Position numbers and translations under genes: made by a program. The notes below the pieces were generated by a model. It did no database searches and was not told the origin of the DNA. It was given only the letters and a program-made list of their open reading frames with translations. DNA of 64,000 bases from Pseudomonas entomophila (GTDB taxonomy: Bacteria > Pseudomonadota > Gammaproteobacteria > Pseudomonadales > Pseudomonadaceae), in contig NZ_CP063832.1 of NCBI RefSeq assembly GCF_023277925.1, forward strand, positions 5,439,501 to 5,503,500. The letters are read 5' to 3'. Positions 46,513 to 55,643 of this stretch are shown here, in pieces (the first letter of the stretch is position 1; each line of letters starts with the position of its first letter).

Positions 46513-48108
46513 CTACTTCACCTTGGTGGTGGCGAAGTTGTTGTTGGTCAGTGGGTTGATCACATAGCCTTCGACGTTCTCGCGCATGGCGGTGAACATT
46601 TTCGGGTGGGCCATGCTGATCCAGGGCTGGTCTTCATCGTACACCGCCAACGCCTCGTTATAGAGCTTGGCGCGCTCGTCGTTGTCGATCACTTCGCGGG
46701 CCCGGGTGATCAGGCCCTGGAATTTCTGGTTGCACCAGCGGGCGTAGTTCTCGCCGCTCTTGACGGCGTCGCAGCTGAGCATGGGGGTGAGGAAGTTGTC
46801 CGGGTCGCCGTTGTCGCCGGCCCAGCCTGCCGATACCAGGTCGGCTTCGCCTTTCTTGGCGCGGCGCAGCATTTCGGCCCATTCCATCACGCGGATATCG
46901 AGCTTGATGCCGATCTTGGCCAGGTCGGACTGGAGCATTTCGGCGGACAGACGCGGGTTGGGGTTGGTCGGGCCACCGCCGTTGCGGGTGAACAGGGTGA
47001 TCACCGTGCCTTCCGGTACGCCGGCTTCCTTGAGCAGGGCGCGGGCCTTGTCCAGGTCGTGGGGCGGGTTCTTGTTGTCGGTGTTATAGCCGATCATGGT
47101 CGGTGGGTACGGGTTCACGCCTGGCAACGCATTGCCCTTGCCGAACAGCTGGTCGACGTGGGTCTGGCGGTCGAAGGCCATGTTGATCGCCTTGCGCACA
47201 CGCACATCGCTCAGGTACTTGTGCTGGGTGTTCATCGAGATGTAGCCGGTGACCAGCGCCTCGATTTCCGCCACCTTGAGTTTCGGGTCGGTTTTGATGC
47301 CTGGTACGTCGTCAGGCTTGGGGTACAGGGCGACCTGGCATTCGTTGGCGCGCAGTTTCTGCAGACGCACGTTGCTGTCGGTGGCGATGGCGAAGATCAG
47401 CGCGTCGGCCGGTGGCTTGCCGCGGAAGTAATCCGGGTTGGCCTTGTAGCGAACCTGGGCATCCTTGTTGTAGCGCTGGAAGATGAACGGGCCGGTGCCG
47501 ATTGGTTTGCTGTTGAGGTCGGCGGTCTTGCCGGCCTTGAGCAGCTGGTCGCCGTACTCGGCGGAGTAGATCGAGGTGAAGGCCATGGCCATGTCGCGCA
47601 GGAACGGCGCCTCGGGGCGGGTGAGGGTGATCACCACGGTGTGGTCGTCGGTCTTCTCGACCGACTTGAGCAGGTCCTTGAAGGCCATGCTTTCGAAATA
47701 GGGGAAACCGATGCTGGTCTTGTCATGCCAGGGGTGGTCGGGCCGCAGCTGGCGGTTCAGGCTCCACAGCACGTCGTCGGCGTTGAAGTCGCGGGTCGGG
47801 GTGAAGTAGTCGGTGGTGTGGAACTTGACACCTTCACGCAGATGGAAGGTGTAGACCAGCCCGTCGGGGCTGACGTCCCAGCTCTTGGCCAGGGCCGGCT
47901 GGATCTCGGTGGTGCCGGGCTTGAAGTCGACCAGGCGATTGAAGATGGCCTCGGCCGTGGCATCGGCGGTGACGGCGGTGGTGTACTGGACGATATCGAA
48001 GCCCTCGGGGCTCGCCTCGGTGCACACCACCAGCGGCTTGGCCGCCAGGTTTGACGCCGCGCCCAGGATGACCGCTGCCAGGGCAGCGCGTAGCGGTAGC
48101 GATTTCAT
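46513..48108 (-). CDS. dppA: Dipeptide-binding protein DppA (copy next to dppB)
   Basis: Periplasmic SBP_bac_5 protein of 531 residues with signal peptide (1 to about 23) and the mature start KPLVVCTEASPEGFDIVQYT. It keeps the DppA-type hinge and peptide-pocket segments (PIGTGPFIFQRYNKDAQVRY and GWAGDNGDPDNFLTPML). It is the nearest of three paralogous binding proteins to the permease genes, so it is the likely primary partner. Two further copies lie upstream beyond the porin. Confidence 0.93.
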   Translation of the reverse strand: MKSLPLRAALAAVILGAASNLAAKPLVVCTEASPEGFDIVQYTTAVTADATAEAIFNRLVDFKPGTTEIQPALAKSWDVSPDGLVYTFHLREGVKFHTTDYFTPTRDFNADDVLWSLNRQLRPDHPWHDKTSIGFPYFESMAFKDLLKSVEKTDDHTVVITLTRPEAPFLRDMAMAFTSIYSAEYGDQLLKAGKTADLNSKPIGTGPFIFQRYNKDAQVRYKANPDYFRGKPPADALIFAIATDSNVRLQKLRANECQVALYPKPDDVPGIKTDPKLKVAEIEALVTGYISMNTQHKYLSDVRVRKAINMAFDRQTHVDQLFGKGNALPGVNPYPPTMIGYNTDNKNPPHDLDKARALLKEAGVPEGTVITLFTRNGGGPTNPNPRLSAEMLQSDLAKIGIKLDIRVMEWAEMLRRAKKGEADLVSAGWAGDNGDPDNFLTPMLSCDAVKSGENYARWCNQKFQGLITRAREVIDNDERAKLYNEALAVYDEDQPWISMAHPKMFTAMRENVEGYVINPLTNNNFATTKVK

Positions 48109-48138
48109 GGAACCTCCCTGCAGTCATTGTTCCAGCGT

Positions 48139-48173
48139 AGCCGCCACGGCCCGTTGTTTATCGGGCCGTGGCG
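48139..48173 (-). terminator. Strong hairpin after the porin gene
   Basis: GCCGCCACGGCCCG (48139-48152) pairs perfectly with CGGGCCGTGGCGGC (48160-48173), a 14-bp stem with loop TTGTTTA, just after the porin stop on the minus strand. It would end or strongly attenuate transcription before dppA. Confidence 0.7.
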
Positions 48174-48180
48174 GCAACGG

Positions 48181-49560
48181 TCAGAGGATGTTGAACGGAA
48201 TGGTGGTGACCAGGCGGAACTCGTCCAGGCTGCCATCGCCCTGGGCCTTGCTGGCGCGGTGGGCGGTGTAGGTGGCGCGAATGGCGGTGTCCTTCAGCGG
48301 GCCGCTCTGTATCGCGTAGCTGGTACCGAAGCCCCACTCGTAGTGGGTTTCACCGTCCAGGCCTTTGACGTCGTACATCGTGCCCTTGTAGTGGGTGCCA
48401 TCGATGCCCCAGCCGCGAGCGTTGTACAGGTTGAACTTGAGGCCCGGCACACCGTACGGCGCCATGTTCAGCACGTAGCTGATCTGCAGGGATTTCTCGT
48501 TCGGGCCGTTGAAGTCCGACAGCAGGGAGTTGGCCAGGTAGATGCCGTTGGTTTCGTGCAGGTAGTCGAAGTACTCGTTGCCGTTGACCTGCTGCCAGGA
48601 GGCGCTGAGCGTGTGGGCCTGGTGGGTCAGGCCGAACGATAGGCTGTAGGTGTCGTTGTCGATCTCGCCCATCTTCTTGCTGCCTTCGTCCACGGTCTTG
48701 TAGTAGTTCAGACCGGTGGTCAGGCTCAGCACCGCGCTGTCACCCAGCACATGGTTGGCGCCGACGTAGTACTGGTTCCAGAAGTCTTCGACCTGGGTGG
48801 CGTAGAAGCTGGTGGTCAGGCTCTTGAGTGGCTGGTAGTTGACGCCGACGGTGCTGGCGCGGTCGGTTTCCACGCGCTTGGCCGTGTATTCGCTACGGAA
48901 CTTGCTCAGGCTCTGTTCGGTACGCGGCGAGACGCGGTCGAACGTGCCCAGGTCGAACGACAGGTTGTCGAACTCGGCGCTGTGCAGGAAAGCACCCTGG
49001 AAGCTCGAGGGCAGGGCACGGTTGCCGATGTAGGCGATCATGGGCGTGTCGACCGACTGGCGACCGACGGTCAGCGTGGTGTTGGAGACGCGCGCCTTGA
49101 CGTTGCCCAGGCCCATCTTGCTCCACTGGCCGATGACATCGCCGTCGCTGTGGGTGAGCGTGCGGTTGTTGGGGCCGGCCACGGCGGCGCGGCCGCGCTC
49201 GAGGGCGATGGCGTTGTAGGCCGCGGCCTCGACAGCGAAGCCCACGGTGCCTTCGGTGAAGCCCGAGCTGTAGTTGAGGATGGTGCCCTGCACCCAGTTG
49301 TTACGGCTGTGGGTGTCGTGCTGGGTGCCGTCGCCCTTGTAGTACTTCCACAGCGGCGCGCGGGTGGCGCGTTCGTGGGCATACCAGTTGCGGGTGCTGC
49401 CGGACAGGCTCTGGCCGTCGATGAAGCCTTTGCTCTCGGCTTGCTCGCTGCTCGACTTGAGCGTGACCGGAACGAAGTCCTGGCTGGCGGGTTCGGCCAG
49501 TGCCAGGGCGCTGAAGGCGCCGACGGACAAGGCTAATGCGGTGAGTGTGAAACGTCTCAA
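48181..49560 (-). CDS. opdP: OprD-family porin (OpdP-like)
   Basis: Outer-membrane substrate-specific porin of 459 residues. I use the TTG at 49560 because GGGAG lies 8 bases upstream and the signal peptide LRRFTLTALALSVGAF...ALA then starts correctly; GTG at 49597 would add 12 residues. The opening SKGFIDGQSLSGSTRNWY is OprD-typical and the protein ends PFNIL. It lies within the dipeptide locus, so glycine-glutamate-type dipeptides are the inferred cargo. The leader carries an A-rich Hfq/Crc-like motif. Confidence 0.88.
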   Translation of the reverse strand: MRRFTLTALALSVGAFSALALAEPASQDFVPVTLKSSSEQAESKGFIDGQSLSGSTRNWYAHERATRAPLWKYYKGDGTQHDTHSRNNWVQGTILNYSSGFTEGTVGFAVEAAAYNAIALERGRAAVAGPNNRTLTHSDGDVIGQWSKMGLGNVKARVSNTTLTVGRQSVDTPMIAYIGNRALPSSFQGAFLHSAEFDNLSFDLGTFDRVSPRTEQSLSKFRSEYTAKRVETDRASTVGVNYQPLKSLTTSFYATQVEDFWNQYYVGANHVLGDSAVLSLTTGLNYYKTVDEGSKKMGEIDNDTYSLSFGLTHQAHTLSASWQQVNGNEYFDYLHETNGIYLANSLLSDFNGPNEKSLQISYVLNMAPYGVPGLKFNLYNARGWGIDGTHYKGTMYDVKGLDGETHYEWGFGTSYAIQSGPLKDTAIRATYTAHRASKAQGDGSLDEFRLVTTIPFNIL

Positions 49561-49573
49561 GATTAAAGCTCCC

Positions 49574-49591
49574 TTTATATTTTTTTTAGTT
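49574..49591 (-). promoter_or_regulatory. A-rich Hfq/Crc-type site before the porin
   Basis: On the minus strand AACTAAAAAAAATATAAA lies directly upstream of the GGGAG ribosome binding site and contains AANAANAA. Hfq with Crc binds such motifs in Pseudomonas to block translation of nutrient-uptake genes. Action here is inferred. Confidence 0.5.
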
Positions 49592-49595
49592 ATCA

Positions 49596-49614
49596 CCCGG
49601 CCTTGTGGGCCGGG
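49596..49614. terminator. Hairpin between the second dppA copy and the porin
   Basis: CCCGGCC (49596-49602) and GGCCGGG (49608-49614) form a 7-bp stem with loop TTGTG. There is no T-run on the minus strand. It may attenuate read-through into the porin gene. Confidence 0.45.
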
Positions 49615-49723
49615 CCTGCTGCGGTAACGCGGTACTGCAAGTGTTTGCCTTGGGGTCACCAGGCAAATCCGGGCTGCACGCGGGCGCGGGAGTGGGTCTC
49701 ACGCCCGGCTGGGCGGTGCAGGG

Positions 49724-51316
49724 TCAATCGATGCTGACGCCGGAAAATACGTTGCGTCCGAAGGGGCTGACCTTGAAGTCTTTCACGCTGATGCTGAGCG
49801 GCTGGTTGACCGTGGAGTGGGCCACTGGAGTGATCGGCACCTGTTGCTTGAGGCGTTGCTGAGCCTTCTGGTAGAGGGCGGTGCGCTGCTCGCGGTCGGT
49901 GACCTGCTTGGCCTTGTTGACCAGCGTGTCGTACTGCACGTCGCACCACAGCGAGTAGTTGTTGCTGCCGATGGCGCCGCAGCTGTACAGGGTGCCCAGC
50001 CAGTTGTCCGGGTCACCGTTGTCGCCGGTCCAGCCGATCAGGGCGATGTCGTGCTCGCCGTTCTTCATGCGCTTGAGGTACTCGCCCCACTCGTAGCTGA
50101 CGATACGTACCTTGAAGCCGAGCTTGCTCCAGTCCGATTGCAGCATTTCGGCCATGAGCTTGGCGTTGGGGTTGTAGGGGCGTTGCACCGGCATGGCCCA
50201 CAGGGTGATTTCGGTGCCGTCCTTGACCCCGGCCTGCTTGAGCAGTTGCTTGGCCTTTTCTGGGTCGTACTGGGCGTCCTTGAGCGAGGTGTCGTAGGAC
50301 CACTGGGTGGGCGGCATGGCATTGACCGCGGGCTGGCCGGCGTCCTGGTAGACCGCCTGGATGATCGCTTGCTTGTTCACCGCCATGTCCATGGCCTGGC
50401 GCACTTCGACGCGGTCGAACGGTGGGTGCTTTGTGTTGTAGGCGATGTAGCCGAGGTTGAAGCCGGGTTGCGTCATCACCTGCAGCTTGTCGTCCTGCTT
50501 GAGCGCGGGCAGGTCGGCCGGGCGTGGGTGCAGGGTGATCTGGCATTCGTTGCGGCGCAGCTTCTGGATGCGCACCGACGGGTCGACGTTGATGGAGAAC
50601 ACCAGGTTGTCGATCTTCACCAAGTCCGGGGCCCAGTAGTCCTTGTTGCCCTTGTAACGGATCTGCGAATCCTTCTGGTAGCGCTGGAAGACGAAGGGGC
50701 CAGTACCGATCGGTTTCTGGTTGATATCGCTGGCCTTGCCGCTGGCCAACAGGTGCTCGGCGTACTCGGCGGAGAGGATCGAGGCAAAGGCCATGGCGAT
50801 GTTCTGCAAGAACGCGGCATCGACTGTGTTCAGGGTGAAGACCACGGTCAGCGGGGCGGTCTTCTCGACCTTGGCGATGTTCTTGTCCAGCCCCATGCTG
50901 ATGAAGTAGGGGAACTCGGTGGGGTAGGCCTTGCGGAAGGGGTGGCCCTTATCGAGCATGCGGTTGAAGGTGAACAGCACGTCGTCGGCGTTGAAGTCGC
51001 GGGTGGGCTTGAAGTTCTTGTTGGCGTGGAACTTCACGCCGGACCGCAGGTGGAAGGTGTACTTCAAGCCATCGTCCGAGACTTGCCAGTCGGTGGCCAG
51101 GCCCGGCTGCACCGCGGTGCCGCCACGTTCGAACTCGACGAGGCGGTTGTAGATCGGTTCGGCGGCGTCGTTGTCGGTGGCCGCGGTGTATTGGGCGGTG
51201 TCGAAACCGGCCGGGCTGCCCTCGGAGCAGAACACCAGGTTGTTGGCCGCGACGAGCGGCGCCTGGCTCAGCAGGCCGAGGGCGAGCAGGGTGGAACTCA
51301 GTGTCGTGAGGCGCAT
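49724..51316 (-). CDS. Dipeptide-binding protein, second DppA paralogue
   Basis: Periplasmic SBP_bac_5 protein of 530 residues with signal peptide MRLTTLSSTLLALGLLSQAPLVAA-like start. The mature part begins NNLVFCSEGSPAGFDTAQYT. It is clearly closer to the third copy than to the one beside dppB; both have PIGTGPFVF(Q/S)(R/K)YQKD(S/A)QIRYKGNKDYW (about 197-224). Loss of some segments relative to the third copy, such as the insert near 285, suggests different peptide preference. Transcribed with the porin downstream. Confidence 0.9.
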   Translation of the reverse strand: MRLTTLSSTLLALGLLSQAPLVAANNLVFCSEGSPAGFDTAQYTAATDNDAAEPIYNRLVEFERGGTAVQPGLATDWQVSDDGLKYTFHLRSGVKFHANKNFKPTRDFNADDVLFTFNRMLDKGHPFRKAYPTEFPYFISMGLDKNIAKVEKTAPLTVVFTLNTVDAAFLQNIAMAFASILSAEYAEHLLASGKASDINQKPIGTGPFVFQRYQKDSQIRYKGNKDYWAPDLVKIDNLVFSINVDPSVRIQKLRRNECQITLHPRPADLPALKQDDKLQVMTQPGFNLGYIAYNTKHPPFDRVEVRQAMDMAVNKQAIIQAVYQDAGQPAVNAMPPTQWSYDTSLKDAQYDPEKAKQLLKQAGVKDGTEITLWAMPVQRPYNPNAKLMAEMLQSDWSKLGFKVRIVSYEWGEYLKRMKNGEHDIALIGWTGDNGDPDNWLGTLYSCGAIGSNNYSLWCDVQYDTLVNKAKQVTDREQRTALYQKAQQRLKQQVPITPVAHSTVNQPLSISVKDFKVSPFGRNVFSGVSID

Positions 51317-51489
51317 GGCAGATCCTTTGTCCGTGTATTTCGGCCGCGACAGGCAAAACGCGGCTGCAACGTCCCGGCCCTGACGATAGAAGCGCCAGAA
51401 TGCGGGAAGCTGAGTCAGATACTGATAAGTGAGCGGGAGCTGTCCGGTGAGCGCTAGGGAATGGCCCTACGTGTCACCCGGTCGCGTCG

Positions 51490-51518
51490 CCGTCCTGCCG
51501 AAAGCTTCGACAGGACGG
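51490..51518 (-). terminator. Hairpin after the third dppA copy
   Basis: CCGTCCTG (51490-51497) and CAGGACGG (51511-51518) with an inner CGAA/TTCG extension, 10 bases after the stop on the minus strand. No T-run. Confidence 0.55.
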
Positions 51519-51527
51519 TCGCGGCCG

Positions 51528-53153
51528 TTAGTTGTCCACGCTTACCCCGTAGAAGGAGTTCAGGCCGAAGGGGCTGATCTTGAAGTCCTTCACTTTCGTG
51601 CTCATGGGCTGATACACGGTGGAGTGGGCGATCGGGGTGATCGGCACCTGCTCCTTGAGGATGTGTTGCGCCTGCTTGTACAGCTCGGTGCGCTTGGCCT
51701 GGTCGGGGGTGGCCTTGGCTTGCTTGATCAGGTCGTCGTACGGCTTGTAGCACCACTTGGAGAAGTTGTTGCCGTCCATTGCATCGCAGCCGTAGAGGGT
51801 GCCCAGCCAGTTGTCCGGGTCGCCATTGTCGCCGCTCCAGCCAATCAGCATGGCGCCCTGCTCGCCGCCCTTGGAGCGCTTGATGTACTCGCCCCACTCG
51901 TAGCTGACGATCTTGGCCTTGATGCCGACCTTGGCCCAGTCCGATTGCAGCATCTCGGCCATCAGCTTGGCGTTGGGGTTGTACGGGCGCTGCACCGGCA
52001 TGGCCCACAGGGTGATCTCGGTGCCTTCCTTGATGCCGGCCTCCTTGAGCAGCTGTTTCGCTTTCTCAGGGTCGTACTTGGCATCCTTGATCGTGGTGTC
52101 GTAGGACCATTGCGTCGGTGGCATGGCGTTGACCGCCAACTGGCCGGCGCCTTGATAGACCGACTCGATGATCTGCGGCTTGTTCACCGCCATGTCCAGC
52201 GCTTCGCGCACCTTCAGTTGCGACAGTGGGTTGGGTTCGTTGCTGCCCTTGACCTTGTCCATCACGTTGTAGGCGATGTAGCCGAGGTTGAAGCCGGCCT
52301 GGTCAGGCATCTTCAGCTTCGGATCCTCTTTCAGCGGCTTGATGTCGGCTGGGCGCGGGAACAGGGTGACCTGGCATTCGTTCTTCTTGAGTTTCTGCAT
52401 GCGCACCGAGGCGTCGGTGCTGATGGCGAAGATCAGGTTGTCGATCTTCACGTCCTCGGGCTTCCAGTAGTCTTTGTTGCCCTTGTAGCGGATTTGCGCG
52501 TCCTTCTGGTACTTGCTGAACACGAACGGGCCGGTGCCGATGGGTTTCTGGTTGATATCGGCGGCCTTGCCTTCCTTGAGCAGCTGGTCGGCGTATTCGG
52601 CGGACTGGATGGAGGCGAAGCTCATGGCGAGGTTCTGGATGAACGCAGCATCCACTTCGTTGAGGGCGAAACGCACGGTGTGGTCATCGACCTTCTCGAC
52701 CTTGGCGATGTTCTTGTCCATGCCCATGTCGGTGAAATAGGGGAACTCGGTGGGGTAGGCCTTGCGGAAGGGATGGTTCTTGTCGAGCATGCGGTTGAAG
52801 GTGAACAGCACGTCGTCGGCGTTGAATTCACGGGTGGGATTGAAGTACTCGGTGGTATGGAACTTCACGCCGTCGCGCAGGTGGAAGGTGTACGTCTTGC
52901 CGTCGTCGGAGACTTCCCACTTGGTGGCCAGGCCCGGGATCACCGCGGTGCCGCCGCGCTCGAATTGCGTCAGGCGGTTGAAGATGGTTTCGGCGGAGGC
53001 GTCAAAGTCGGTCCCGGTGGTGTACTGGCCAGGGTCGAAACCGGCCGGGCTGCCTTCGGAGCAGAACACCAGGTTGGTCGCGGCGAGGGCGGACGGAGCG
53101 CCGGCTAGCAAGCCTGCACTGACCAGGAACGGGATGACTGCGTGTTTGAGCAT
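51528..53153 (-). CDS. Dipeptide-binding protein, third DppA paralogue
   Basis: 541-residue SBP_bac_5 protein with signal peptide MLKHAVIPFLVSAGLLAGAP and mature start TNLVFCSEGSPAGFDPGQYT. It shares long blocks with the second copy (IGWSGDNGDPDNWLGTLYGC versus IGWTGDNGDPDNWLGTLYSC). The cysteine pair typical of DppA (here near residue 30 and in GTLYGC) is kept in all three. It is the most upstream gene of the dipeptide locus and has its own 312-bp upstream region with a possible Hfq/Crc motif (ACAACAATGA) before the start. Confidence 0.9.
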   Translation of the reverse strand: MLKHAVIPFLVSAGLLAGAPSALAATNLVFCSEGSPAGFDPGQYTTGTDFDASAETIFNRLTQFERGGTAVIPGLATKWEVSDDGKTYTFHLRDGVKFHTTEYFNPTREFNADDVLFTFNRMLDKNHPFRKAYPTEFPYFTDMGMDKNIAKVEKVDDHTVRFALNEVDAAFIQNLAMSFASIQSAEYADQLLKEGKAADINQKPIGTGPFVFSKYQKDAQIRYKGNKDYWKPEDVKIDNLIFAISTDASVRMQKLKKNECQVTLFPRPADIKPLKEDPKLKMPDQAGFNLGYIAYNVMDKVKGSNEPNPLSQLKVREALDMAVNKPQIIESVYQGAGQLAVNAMPPTQWSYDTTIKDAKYDPEKAKQLLKEAGIKEGTEITLWAMPVQRPYNPNAKLMAEMLQSDWAKVGIKAKIVSYEWGEYIKRSKGGEQGAMLIGWSGDNGDPDNWLGTLYGCDAMDGNNFSKWCYKPYDDLIKQAKATPDQAKRTELYKQAQHILKEQVPITPIAHSTVYQPMSTKVKDFKISPFGLNSFYGVSVDN

Positions 53154-53465
53154 GGTGGCCTCATTGTTGTCATTTTTCGAATTGAGGCGGCCTCGTGAGC
53201 CGACCTGCGGATACTTATGCAGGGGCTATTCCCAATGCAACACTCAGCGGGATGGTTGGCGGCAAAAATGTGGGACGGACGTACATGGATGTCGCATCCA
53301 TATAACTTTGGCGAATGTTGATCGTTTGCGCGGTCGTTTGACGCGGAAATTTCAAGATGTTTCGCGCTAAAAGTGACAAGCGGATGCACCCGTTTGGGGC
53401 GTAGGAAAGGGCTGAAACTACTGTCCGAGACGGTCTTATCCGTCCCGGACATCCAACTGGATGGG
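53154..53465. other. 312-bp region upstream of the third dppA copy
   Basis: No gene is supported. It should contain the dppA promoter on the minus strand and holds the hairpin at 53423-53450 that ends the SIMPL gene. I see no other recognisable site apart from the CA-rich motif near 53165-53175. Confidence 0.55.
53423..53450 (-). terminator. Terminator hairpin after the SIMPL gene
   Basis: GTCCGAGACGG (53423-53433) and CCGTCCCGGAC (53440-53450) pair at 10 of 11 positions with loop TCTTAT, 16 bases past the stop on the minus strand. Confidence 0.65.
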
Positions 53466-54185
53466 TCAGGGCACCTGAACTTCGATCAGGCCATCGGCAG
53501 TCATGCTGACTTCGCTCGTACCGGCTTCGATATCGGGTGCCGGCGCGGCTTCATCGGCGGCGCCCTTGGCCATCATCGCCATCGGCGCGCTGCGCAGGTA
53601 TGGGCGCGGGTAGCCGCTGCTGTTCAGGTTCAGGCTGACCACCTTGTAGCCTTTGCCACCCAGGGCCTCGGTGGCCAGTTGGGCGCGTGCCTTGAAGGCC
53701 GCGACGGCATCCTTGAGCAACTCGTCCTCATTGTTCTTGCGGGTGGCGGGGGCGATGGAGAAGTCCATGCCGCCCATCTTCAGGTCCTGCAGCAGCTCGC
53801 CGGTCAGCTTGGACAGGGCCGGGAAATCGGCGCTCTCCAGGCGCAGCTCGGCGCGCTCGCGCCAGCCGGTGATCTTCTGACCCTTGGTGTCGTAGATCGG
53901 GTAGCTGTTGCGGCTGCCCTGGCTGATCTTCACCTCATTGACCTGGCGGGCCTGCTGCACCGCCTTGTTCATGGTCTCGGTGATTTCCTTGGCCAGCTTG
54001 CCCGGATCACTGTTTTGCGATTCGCTGTACAGCGTCACGACCATCAGGTCGCGTGCCACTTCCTTGCTGACTTCGGCGCGCAGCGAGACCTGGTTGTAGC
54101 GTGGCTCGTCGGCCGCCAGGGCGGGCAGGCTGGCGAGCATGCCGCAGGACAGGGCGAAGGCTTTGCTGCGACGGGAGATGTGCAT
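53466..54185 (-). CDS. SIMPL-domain periplasmic protein (DUF541)
   Basis: 239-residue exported protein with signal peptide MHISRRSKAFALSCGMLASLPALA and a SIMPL domain from about 30 to 235 (VSLRAEVSKEVARDLMVVTLY and AELRLESADFPALSKL). SIMPL proteins are periplasmic or surface proteins found in many bacteria; E. coli YggE has been tied to oxidative-stress tolerance. It is divergent from roxS, and the same gene neighbours RoxSR in P. aeruginosa, hinting at a redox link. A TATATT -10-like element lies in its upstream region. Confidence 0.88.
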   Translation of the reverse strand: MHISRRSKAFALSCGMLASLPALAADEPRYNQVSLRAEVSKEVARDLMVVTLYSESQNSDPGKLAKEITETMNKAVQQARQVNEVKISQGSRNSYPIYDTKGQKITGWRERAELRLESADFPALSKLTGELLQDLKMGGMDFSIAPATRKNNEDELLKDAVAAFKARAQLATEALGGKGYKVVSLNLNSSGYPRPYLRSAPMAMMAKGAADEAAPAPDIEAGTSEVSMTADGLIEVQVP

Positions 54186-54343
54186 GTGGAACTCCTTGGC
54201 AATATATAAAGCGCGGAACGATATTCACCCCACGCATGGCCGATCAGACCGGAGTGAGTGTAGTGGGTTCAAAAGTGCCATCATGAATCTGTGACAAAGT
54301 GTGGCGCTTTGCCGCATTGCTGCAGCGAGGCGCCTGGCTTCGG

Positions 54344-54349
54344 TATACT
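54344..54349 (+). promoter_or_regulatory. -10 candidate for roxS
   Basis: TATACT, 38 bases before the roxS ATG. No convincing -35 hexamer at the right distance, so an activator may be needed or this is chance. Confidence 0.35.
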
Positions 54350-54386
54350 CCAGCCGATTTTCCTGGAGCACTCATCGGGAGAGCTC

Positions 54387-55643
54387 ATGCTCGCCGCCGC
54401 ACATCCGCTGTCCGCTACACGCCAGAACCTCTGGCGCCTGACCTTCATTCGCATCCTCGTCCTGGCGGCCCAGGCCGGTTCGGTGGGCGTGGCCTACTGG
54501 ACCGAACTGCTGCCACTGCCGTGGTTCTCGCTGGCGGTGACCCTGGCCCTGTCGTCACTGCTGTGTGCCTTCACCGCCCTGCGCCTGCGCCTGTCGTTGC
54601 CGGTCACCGAGCTCGAGTACGCCTTGCAACTGGCCTGTGACCTGCTGATCCACAGTGCCCTGCTGTATTACTCGGGCGGTTCGACCAACCCCTTCGTTTC
54701 TTATTACCTGGTGCCGCTGGCGATTGCCGCGGTCACGCTGCCGTGGATCTATTCGCTGGTGCTGTCGGGGATCGCGCTGGTGGCCTACAGCCTGTTGCTG
54801 GTGCAGTACTACCCGCTGGAAACGCTGCCGCTGGCGCGCGACACCATGCAGGTCTACGGCATGTGGCTGAGCATTGCCCTGGCGGCGGGGGTAATCACCT
54901 TCTTCGCCGCGCGCATGGCCGAGGAACTGCGCCAGCAGGAAAACCTGCGCGCCGAGCGGCGTGAAGAAAGCCTGCGCGACGAACAGTTGCTGGCCGTGGC
55001 CACCCAGGCCGCCGGCGCCGCCCATGAACTGGGCACCCCGCTGGCGACCATGAGCGTGCTGCTTAACGAGATGCGCCAGGACCACGCCGACCCCCTGTTG
55101 CAGGAAGACCTGCAGATCCTCCAGGACCAGGTCAAGCTGTGCAAGGAAACCCTGCAGCAGCTGGTGCGCGCCGCCGAGGCCAACCGGCGCCTGGCCATCG
55201 TCGAGCAGGACGTCACCGCCTGGCTCGACGAAGCGCTCAATCGCTGGCACCTGATGCGCCCCGAAGCCAGCTACCGTTTCCAGCGCCTGCGCGACGGCGT
55301 GGTGCCGCGCCTGACACCGCCACCGGACCTGACCCAGGCCCTGTTGAACCTGTTGAACAATGCAGCCGATGCCTGCCCGGACGATCTGGAGGTGCGCCTG
55401 GACTGGGACGCCCACGACATCGTCATCAGCATCCGCGATCACGGCCCGGGCGTACCGCCGGCCATCGCCGAAGCCATCGGCAAACCCTTCATTACCACCA
55501 AGGGCAAAGGCTTCGGCCTGGGCCTGTTCTTGAGCAAGGCCAGCGTGACGCGTGCGGGCGGTTCGGTGAAACTCTATAGTCATGAGCAGGGTGGCACCCT
55601 GACCGAATTGCGCCTGCCCCATGGCAAGCGAGGAGATGCATGA
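54387..55643 (+). CDS. roxS: Redox-sensing histidine kinase RoxS (RegB/PrrB family)
   Basis: Membrane kinase of 418 residues from the ATG at 54387; a frame opening at 54291 has no upstream homology. Six helices fill about 18-175. The quinone-binding heptapeptide GGSTNPF lies between helices 3 and 4. The H-box is GAAHELGTPLATM and a cysteine (QVKLCKETL) sits 39 residues after the phospho-His, matching the redox-active cysteine of RegB. N and G boxes (NNAADACPDD, GKGFGLGLF) close the protein. In P. putida RoxSR regulates respiratory genes such as cyo. Confidence 0.93.
   Translation: MLAAAHPLSATRQNLWRLTFIRILVLAAQAGSVGVAYWTELLPLPWFSLAVTLALSSLLCAFTALRLRLSLPVTELEYALQLACDLLIHSALLYYSGGSTNPFVSYYLVPLAIAAVTLPWIYSLVLSGIALVAYSLLLVQYYPLETLPLARDTMQVYGMWLSIALAAGVITFFAARMAEELRQQENLRAERREESLRDEQLLAVATQAAGAAHELGTPLATMSVLLNEMRQDHADPLLQEDLQILQDQVKLCKETLQQLVRAAEANRRLAIVEQDVTAWLDEALNRWHLMRPEASYRFQRLRDGVVPRLTPPPDLTQALLNLLNNAADACPDDLEVRLDWDAHDIVISIRDHGPGVPPAIAEAIGKPFITTKGKGFGLGLFLSKASVTRAGGSVKLYSHEQGGTLTELRLPHGKRGDA

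Noticed and set aside
51370..51410. GG-N10-GC match resembling a sigma-54 promoter upstream of the second dppA copy
   Set aside because: Only the GG, GC and TTGC parts match. The flanking bases are off and such partial matches are frequent at this G+C. Similarly weak before the third copy.
49817..53108. Long + strand frames (546 and 559 codons) over the second and third dppA copies
   Set aside because: They mirror each other only because the sense genes are paralogues, and they show no motif of their own.
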